5,068 nucleotides of DNA from Anaerolineae bacterium (lineage in GTDB: Bacteria > Chloroflexota > Anaerolineae > JACIWP01): NCBI GenBank assembly GCA_014360855.1, contig JACIWP010000223.1, positions 1-5,068 of the forward strand, read 5' to 3'. This document shows, one piece after another, positions 1 to 4,231 of the stretch. The notes below the pieces were generated by a model that saw nothing but the letters and a program-made list of their open reading frames with translations, ran no database searches and had not been told where the DNA came from. Made by a program: the position numbers and the translations under genes. Position 1 is the first letter of the stretch. Each line of letters begins with the position of its first letter.

Positions 1-1
1 G

Positions 2-340
2 CCGCTGGTGGTTCAGCGCTCCTTCCAGCCGATGACCGCCCTGCGCGTGCTGGCATGCCTGGATGCCGACGGCTATCCCCTGGCCCTGCCGGCCCTCTCG
101 CTCCAGCCGGCCGGCAAGAGCGCTATGGTTTGCCGGATCGACCCGAACGCCGAAGAGCTGGTGGGACTGCCGACCGGCGCTCCCGTGGCGGCCAACCTGC
201 TGACCCTGGATGTCGTCTCCTTCCAGGTGAAGGGAGAATGGCTGGGATGCCGGCGGGTACTGGGGACGCCGATAGGGACCATAGCGGTGCAGGAGGTATA
301 CGCCGGCGGGCCTCCCATCCCAGGCCGGCGGGTAGCCTGA
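2..340 (+). CDS. 3' part of a possible flavin-binding split-barrel protein (5' truncated)
   Basis: The frame is open from the window edge to TGA at 338-340, giving 112 residues of a C-terminal part. A GTG at 8 could be a start, but there is no room to see a ribosome binding site and the frame continues upstream, so I treat the gene as truncated. Early residues (RVLACLDADGYPLALPAL) resemble the first strands of pyridoxamine-5'-phosphate-oxidase-like split barrels, where a strand, a D-x-D/N-G turn and another strand recur. The later AANLLTLDVVSFQVKGEW stretch fits further barrel strands. The tail PPIPGRRVA is followed by a terminator-like hairpin. The family call rests on motif style only, and a different small beta-rich protein is possible. 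It appears unrelated to the polysaccharide genes downstream, from which it is separated by the terminator and a new promoter. That the stretch is coding is more certain than the function. Confidence 0.6.
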   Translation, partial: PLVVQRSFQPMTALRVLACLDADGYPLALPALSLQPAGKSAMVCRIDPNAEELVGLPTGAPVAANLLTLDVVSFQVKGEWLGCRRVLGTPIGTIAVQEVYAGGPPIPGRRVA

Positions 341-347
341 CGTATCG

Positions 348-384
348 GCCCCGGGCGCCAGAACGGCGTCCGGGGCATTTCGTT
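348..384 (+). terminator. Terminator-like GC-rich hairpin after the first gene
   Basis: GCCCCGGGCGCC (348-359) pairs with GGCGTCCGGGGC (365-376) over 12 bp with a single G-U wobble and a 5-nt loop (AGAAC). It is followed by ATTTCGTT, a weak and interrupted T tract. It begins 8 bp after the TGA of the preceding gene, which is where an intrinsic terminator is expected. The poor T tract leaves its efficiency open. Confidence 0.6.
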
Positions 385-417
385 GCGCCGGCCTACCCCA
401 GCCCCCGGACCCCACAA

Positions 418-436
418 ATTGCAATACAACTGCAAT
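418..436 (+). promoter_or_regulatory. Inverted repeat ATTGCA-N7-TGCAAT, candidate operator
   Basis: ATTGCA at 418-423 and TGCAAT at 431-436 are perfect reverse complements separated by 7 bp. The right half overlaps the start of the proposed -35 box (435-440), so a dimeric regulator bound here could block or assist RNA polymerase. The regulator is unknown and none is encoded in the window. Six-bp arms are short enough that chance cannot be excluded. Confidence 0.4.
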
Positions 437-463
437 GTCAGACCGCCGATCCGGCGCTATAAT
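435..463 (+). promoter_or_regulatory. Sigma-70-type promoter of the small-ORF/BY-kinase unit
   Basis: The -10 box TATAAT (458-463) matches the consensus perfectly. ATGTCA (435-440) matches TTGACA at 4 of 6 positions with an ideal 17-bp spacer. The site lies in the only AT-richer part of the intergenic region, downstream of the terminator hairpin and upstream of the small ORF. Transcription would start near 470, leaving a leader of about 155 nt before the ATG at 626. Confidence 0.65.
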
Positions 464-469
464 ATCCTT

Positions 470-625
470 AAAACCCATAGCCTCTGACGAGGTCCTGCAG
501 AGGTGAAAAACGCCCGGGGGCCTATATTTATTTGCCACAAATCAGCGCTAGCTTTGTGCGGTTTTCCGAAAGCCCCGGTGCGGTATCAGGTTCGCAGTAA
601 TGCCCGTATGATGGAGGCGCGGATC
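470..625 (+). promoter_or_regulatory. Long, potentially structured 5' leader of the 68-aa ORF
   Basis: The predicted start site and the ORF are separated by about 155 nt. Visible pairings are CCTCTG 481-486 with CAGAGG 498-503, CACAAA 536-541 with TTTGTG 553-558 (followed by CGGTTTTCC, faintly terminator-like), and GGGGC 517-521 with GCCCC 572-576. I looked for and did not find the conserved cores of cyclic-di-GMP-I, cobalamin or other riboswitches I know. A frame is open from a GTG at 503, but that start has no good ribosome binding site and its extra residues do not look like protein. This is a possible attenuator or cis-acting RNA. Confidence 0.35.
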
Positions 626-832
626 ATGATGGATGATCAGCCATCAAAGGACGCCGGCGGGTTTCTGCGCCTGCTCAAGGTCCTCACTCCCGAGCAGGTG
701 CTGGAAGTGGATCGCGCCCTGGCGGCCATCGGACCCTTTGGCGAAGTACGCCTGATCAAGGTCAAGGGGCGTTTGCGCTTCATCCAGCAGTTGGAAAGCC
801 GTGACATGGTTCAATCCTCCAAACCCCGCTGA
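626..832 (+). CDS. Conserved-looking 68-aa small protein, function unknown
   Basis: The start is ATG at 626, chosen because GGAGG at 613-617 lies 8 nt upstream. ATG at 608 and 611 and GTG at 503 are in frame but worse placed. The 68-residue product has a polar N-terminus (MMDDQPSKDAGG), an amphipathic helix-like segment (FLRLLKVLTPEQVLEVDRAL) and a strand-turn-strand ending (GEVRLIKVKGRLRFIQQLES). This last part loosely resembles small YezF/DUF2292-like proteins, which share a G-x-V-x-L-x-x-x-x-G-x-x-x-x-I-x pattern; that resemblance is weak. There is no signal peptide or membrane segment, so it is probably cytoplasmic. It is the first gene after the promoter and lies 149 bp ahead of the BY-kinase gene, so co-transcription is likely. 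A regulatory role is speculation. Confidence 0.7.
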   Translation: MMDDQPSKDAGGFLRLLKVLTPEQVLEVDRALAAIGPFGEVRLIKVKGRLRFIQQLESRDMVQSSKPR

Positions 833-901
833 AGGTCTGCGGTTCAAGCCGGCCGGCTGGTCCATATCATCCGCCCAACACAGCATGATACTGGCACATG
901 C

Positions 902-938
902 ACAGCCTTGGCAGAGGTGGGAAAATCCCGAGGGCTGT
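902..938 (+). promoter_or_regulatory. Possible stem-loop in the spacer before the BY-kinase gene
   Basis: ACAGCC 902-907 pairs with GGCTGT 933-938, and inside it GGGA 919-922 pairs with TCCC 926-929 around an AAA loop. The element ends 43 nt before the ATG at 982. No T tract follows, so it is not an ordinary terminator. The rest of 833-981 shows no convincing promoter, which fits read-through from the small ORF. The pairing is modest and may be accidental. Confidence 0.25.
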
Positions 939-981
939 TTGGTCTGGGAATCATCTGAGCCAAAGGTCGAGGAACGGATAC

Positions 982-2649
982 ATGGAAGAAGTAGAACTGC
1001 GGCGGTACTGGTGGATCCTGCGCAAATGGTTGCTCCTGGTGCTCCTGCTGCCGATCGTGTGCGGTGCTGTCGCCTACGTGATCAGCATCCGCAGTACCCC
1101 CGTCTACAGTGCTTCTGCCACCCTGTTGGTCTACCGCACGCCGTCGGGCGACATCACGGATTACAACGCCATCGTCACCAGCGAGCGCCTGGCGCGCACG
1201 TATTCGACCATGATCCCCCGCCGGCCGGTCCTGGAAGCGGTCATCCAGCGCATGGAGCTGAACGAGTCCCCTGCGTCGCTCGCCAAACGCGTGCGCGTCA
1301 ACCTGATACAGGACACCCAGCTCATTCAACTGGACGTGGAGGACGCTGACCCACAGAGGGCGGCGGACCTGGCCAATGCCATCGCGGAGGAGTTTATCCG
1401 CCAGAACAGCGCCCTACAGGAGGCGCGCTTCGCCGAGTCGCTGGAAAACATCAAGGCGCAGATCAGCGAGCTTTCCGGCCTGATGGAGCAGACCCAGCGC
1501 CAGTTGGAAGCGTTGAAAGCCGGCGGCTCCCAATCCGATCAGGCGGAGGTGGCGCGTCTGGAAGGCATTCTGGCCGGCTACCGCAACACCTATTCCGAGC
1601 TGGTGCAGACCTATGAGAAGATGCGCCTGAGCGCCGCCCAGACCATGGACAGCGTGACGCTGTTCGAGCCGGCCCAACCTCCCAGCGCGCCGGTTCGCCC
1701 AAAGCCGCTGAACACCGCGGCGGTGGCGGCGACGGCCGGCCTGGTGGCCGCCATCGCCCTCGCCTTCCTGGTCGAGTACCTGGACGATACCGTCAAGACA
1801 CCTGACGAGGTGCGGGACAGCCTGGGTCTGGGCACGCTGGGCGCTATCCCTGCTATGAATGAGAACGGGAACGAGCTGATCGTCATTGACGATCCATCTT
1901 CCCTGATCACGGAAGCCTTCCGCAAGGTGCGCACCAACCTGTGGTTCGCCAGCGTGGACCATCCCCTGCACACCATCCTGGTCACCAGTCCCAGCCCGGT
2001 AGAGGGCAAGTCCTTCATCGCGGCGAATCTGGCCGCCGCCATCGCCCAATCCGGCAAAAGGGTCATCCTGGTAGATGCGGACCTGCGCCGGCCGCGCCTG
2101 CACCGCCTGTTCAAAATCCGTCCCGAAAGCGGGCTGACCCAGTCCCTGCTGGATGGGAACCTGCAGCATCATCTGCTGGAAAGCCCGGTGGAGAACCTCC
2201 TGCTCCTGCCGGCCGGCCCCCTGCCCCCCAACCCGACCGAACTGCTGGCCTCCCAGCGCATGGCCGATGCACTGGACGAGCTGGGCCGGCTGGCCGATGT
2301 GGTGGTGGTGGACACGGTGCCCGTCCTGCCGCTGGCGGACGCCCTGGTGCTGGCGCCCAAGGCCGACGGCGTGGTGCTGGTGATGGAGGCCGGCAAGACG
2401 CGCCGGGCGGCGGCGCGTCAGGCGGTGGAGAGCCTGGCCCATGCCGGCGCCAACCTGGTGGGAGCCGTGCTCAACAAGACGCCCGGGCGCGGCAGCGGCT
2501 ATTATTACTACTATTACTACTATTACTACGACGATACGTACTACAACGGCAACGGAAAGGGACGCAAGGAGCGCCGGCGCCGCCGGAAGGAGCACCGCAG
2601 TACCAAGGCATCCCTGCCCTCCATTCCCGAGAATACCCATCCGCAATAA
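982..2649 (+). CDS. Wzz-type polysaccharide co-polymerase fused to BY-kinase (Wzc/CapAB-like)
   Basis: A 555-aa membrane tyrosine autokinase controlling assembly or chain length of exported polysaccharide. ATG at 982 is chosen because GAGGAA (969-974) lies 7 nt upstream; an in-frame ATG at 898 would add 28 residues unlike Wzz. TM1 is about 17-36 and the extracytoplasmic Wzz domain about 37-240, with coiled coil near 145-220. A proline-rich stretch (229-243) precedes TM2 (about 244-266). The cytoplasmic kinase shows the oligomerisation motif E311-x2-R314-x2-R317. Walker A is PSPVEGKS (337-344, K343), Walker A' VILVDADLRRPR (D365, D367), and Walker B VVVVDT (D444). P447 is kept in DTVPVLP, where DTPPVLP is more usual. 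Tyrosines 507-516 form an unbroken run of ten, with Y520 and Y521 nearby. A basic tail (KGRKERRRRRKEHR) follows. Tyrosine clusters are the autophosphorylation sites of BY-kinases. It is shorter than E. coli Wzc (about 720 aa), mainly in the external domain. Confidence 0.93.
   Translation: MEEVELRRYWWILRKWLLLVLLLPIVCGAVAYVISIRSTPVYSASATLLVYRTPSGDITDYNAIVTSERLARTYSTMIPRRPVLEAVIQRMELNESPASLAKRVRVNLIQDTQLIQLDVEDADPQRAADLANAIAEEFIRQNSALQEARFAESLENIKAQISELSGLMEQTQRQLEALKAGGSQSDQAEVARLEGILAGYRNTYSELVQTYEKMRLSAAQTMDSVTLFEPAQPPSAPVRPKPLNTAAVAATAGLVAAIALAFLVEYLDDTVKTPDEVRDSLGLGTLGAIPAMNENGNELIVIDDPSSLITEAFRKVRTNLWFASVDHPLHTILVTSPSPVEGKSFIAANLAAAIAQSGKRVILVDADLRRPRLHRLFKIRPESGLTQSLLDGNLQHHLLESPVENLLLLPAGPLPPNPTELLASQRMADALDELGRLADVVVVDTVPVLPLADALVLAPKADGVVLVMEAGKTRRAAARQAVESLAHAGANLVGAVLNKTPGRGSGYYYYYYYYYYDDTYYNGNGKGRKERRRRRKEHRSTKASLPSIPENTHPQ
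2500..2529 (+). repeat. Tyrosine-codon microsatellite (ten TAY codons)
   Basis: Ten consecutive TAT/TAC codons encode Y507-Y516 of the BY-kinase. After a first TAT, positions 2503-2529 are three exact copies of the 9-mer TATTACTAC. A short tandem repeat in units divisible by three could gain or lose tyrosines by slippage without breaking the frame. Whether this happens cannot be told from one sequence. Confidence 0.85.
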
Positions 2650-2650
2650 C

Positions 2651-2688
2651 CATTCGGTCGTCATCCCCGCCGGCCGCGGGCCCGAATG
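2651..2688 (+). repeat. Nested inverted repeat after the BY-kinase stop codon
   Basis: CATTCGG (2651-2657) is the perfect reverse complement of CCGAATG (2682-2688). Inside it CCCGC (2666-2670) pairs with GCGGG (2676-2680) around a 5-nt loop. It begins 2 bp after the TAA. No T tract follows (AAATACCGC), so a factor-independent terminator is unlikely. It may stabilise the upstream mRNA 3' end or be chance pairing in GC-rich DNA. Confidence 0.4.
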
Positions 2689-2703
2689 AAATACCGCACC
2701 TTC

Positions 2704-2733
2704 CCCATCTGACAAGGCCCCTTGTCAGATGGG
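2704..2733 (+). repeat. Perfect 14-bp-arm palindrome upstream of the permease gene
   Basis: CCCATCTGACAAGG (2704-2717) and CCTTGTCAGATGGG (2720-2733) are exact reverse complements with a CC centre. As RNA this gives a 13-bp stem with a GCCC loop. The following bases (CGGAGCCTGCC) are not T-rich on the + strand, and the flank on the - strand (GGAAGGTGCGG) is not T-rich either, so it is not a standard terminator. It lies between the BY-kinase and permease genes and could be an operator, an mRNA processing hairpin or one copy of a dispersed palindromic repeat. Confidence 0.75.
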
Positions 2734-2762
2734 CGGAGCCTGCCCAGAATCCGGTCACCATC

Positions 2763-2768
2763 TACAAT
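2763..2768 (+). promoter_or_regulatory. Weak candidate -10 box ahead of the permease gene
   Basis: TACAAT matches TATAAT at 5 of 6 positions and lies 24 bp before the permease ATG. The best-spaced -35 (CTGCCC, 2740-2745) matches TTGACA at only 3 positions, so the site is doubtful. If used, the transcript would have a leader of under 20 nt. That would fit the lack of a clear ribosome binding site before the ATG at 2792. Confidence 0.2.
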
Positions 2769-2791
2769 TGAGCCAAACACATCCCAAAGCC

Positions 2792-3697
<906 letters not shown>

Positions 3698-3701
3698 GGA
3701 G

Positions 3702-3806
3702 TGCGGATCGCGGAATGCGAAATATGAATTGCGAATTGTGGAATGCGACTTGCGAAATTCACGATCCGAAATCCGACATTCACAATTCGCAACCCCAAAT
3801 TCCTAA
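3702..3806 (+). repeat. Degenerate heptanucleotide array 1 (15 units)
   Basis: Starting 4 bp after the permease stop codon, the sequence can be cut into 15 in-phase 7-mers. The first eight are of type TGCGAAT (for example TGCGGAT, CGCGGAA, TGCGAAA, TGTGGAA). From 3758 they become type TTCACAA/TCCGAAA/TTCGCAA, roughly the complementary polarity. The change lets the array fold: TTGCGAATTGTG (3729-3740) pairs exactly with CACAATTCGCAA (3781-3792). After a bulged G, AATG 3742-3745 pairs with CATT 3777-3780. The final unit TTCCTAA runs into the ribosome binding site of the next gene. It resembles cyanobacterial short tandemly repeated heptamers in form only. Confidence 0.8.
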
Positions 3807-3816
3807 GGGAGCTTAG

Positions 3817-4170
3817 GTGAACAAACACGAGCTCGAAGAGCGAACCAAGGGTTTTGCAATTCGTGTCATTCGCTTTGTCTCCGCCCTTCCAAGAGGCAAG
3901 ATCGCGGATGTCATGGGGTATCAGCCGTTGACGTGTGGGACCTCTGTTGGTGCGAACTATCGCGAGGCAAATCGGGCTGTATCCCGGAATGATTTCATCA
4001 ACAAGATCGGGATCGTCGAGAAGGAAGCGGCGGAAGCTCGCTACTGGCTGGAGTTATTCGAAGCTTCTAACGTGGGAGAGCCGGCGGAGCGCGAGTGGCT
4101 GCTCCAGGAAGCCGGCGAACTGCTGGCGATCTTTACCTCCATCGGTAAGACTGCAAAGGCGAGAAGGTGA
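3817..4170 (+). CDS. Four-helix-bundle protein (23S rRNA intervening-sequence/Avd-like family)
   Basis: A 117-aa protein of normal length for the S23/IVP four-helix-bundle family. The start is GTG at 3817, with AAGGGAG (3805-3811) 5 nt upstream. Family landmarks are in order: RTKGFAIRVIRFVSALPRG (9-27), GTSVGANYREANRAVSRNDF (41-60), KIGIVEKEAAEARYWLEL (63-80) and a last helix about 92-112. Known relatives are encoded in 23S rRNA intervening sequences, stand alone in many genomes, or serve as the Avd pentamer of diversity-generating retroelements. No reverse transcriptase, rRNA or template repeat is present, so neither role is supported here, and the biochemical function of free-standing members is unclear. 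The usual QLLRSGTS segment reads QPLTCGTS (36-43), losing the common arginine. It is flanked by heptamer arrays, has lower GC than its neighbours and sits within the transporter gene pair, so it is probably a passenger. Confidence 0.9.
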   Translation: MNKHELEERTKGFAIRVIRFVSALPRGKIADVMGYQPLTCGTSVGANYREANRAVSRNDFINKIGIVEKEAAEARYWLELFEASNVGEPAEREWLLQEAGELLAIFTSIGKTAKARR

Positions 4171-4175
4171 TCCAT

Positions 4176-4217
4176 TTCGAACTTCGGAATTCGAAATTCC
4201 CATTCCGCAATCCGCAA
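4176..4217 (+). repeat. Degenerate heptanucleotide array 2 (6 units)
   Basis: Six in-phase 7-mers follow the four-helix-bundle stop codon: TTCGAAC, TTCGGAA, TTCGAAA, TTCCCAT, TCCGCAA, TCCGCAA. A small hairpin, GGAATT (4186-4191) with AATTCC (4195-4200), lies within it. The 14-mer CATTCCGCAATCCG (4201-4214) recurs exactly at 4393-4406 in array 3. The array ends immediately before the GTGAGG ribosome binding site of the ATPase gene, so repeat change here could affect its translation. Confidence 0.75.
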
Positions 4218-4231
4218 TTTCGTGAGGTCGT

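Larger units (their letters stand above)
3698..4222 (+). other. Heptamer-bracketed four-helix-bundle gene separating permease and ATPase genes
   Basis: The block holds a 15-unit heptamer array, the four-helix-bundle gene and a 6-unit heptamer array. Genes for the two subunits of Wzm/Wzt-type exporters usually touch or overlap, so this block looks like a later arrival. GC over 3841-4020 is about 53%, against about 62% in a sampled part of the permease gene. The outer edges carry imperfect inverted repeats, 3702-3735 against the complement of 4183-4216, with 28 of 34 positions identical. Since both arrays share a 7-bp unit, part of that match follows from periodicity. There is no transposase and no clear target-site duplication, so a mobile cassette is inference. 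Confidence 0.45.

Noticed and set aside
503..625. Longer 109-aa version of the small ORF starting at GTG 503
   Set aside because: No good ribosome binding site before 503 and the added residues look like translated leader; GGAGG at 613-617 supports ATG 626.
470..625. Known riboswitch (cyclic-di-GMP-I, cobalamin) in the leader
   Set aside because: Conserved core sequences of these classes could not be found by eye.
898..981. In-frame upstream ATG at 898 as start of the BY-kinase gene
   Set aside because: The extra 28 residues do not resemble Wzz N-termini, and GAGGAA with 7-nt spacing clearly supports ATG 982.
1414..2715. Long open frame on the minus strand (433 codons)
   Set aside because: It lies opposite the BY-kinase gene, is rich in H, Q, R and G as expected for the antisense of GC-rich coding DNA, and shows no domain motif.
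2704..2733. Intrinsic terminator at the palindrome
   Set aside because: Neither strand has a T tract after the stem.
2729..2791. Permease start at ATG 2729
   Set aside because: That ATG lies inside the right arm of the palindrome, and the added 21 residues are not permease-like.
3817..4170. Diversity-generating retroelement (the protein resembles Avd)
   Set aside because: No reverse transcriptase, template repeat or variable-repeat gene is visible in the window; ordinary free-standing family members are more common.
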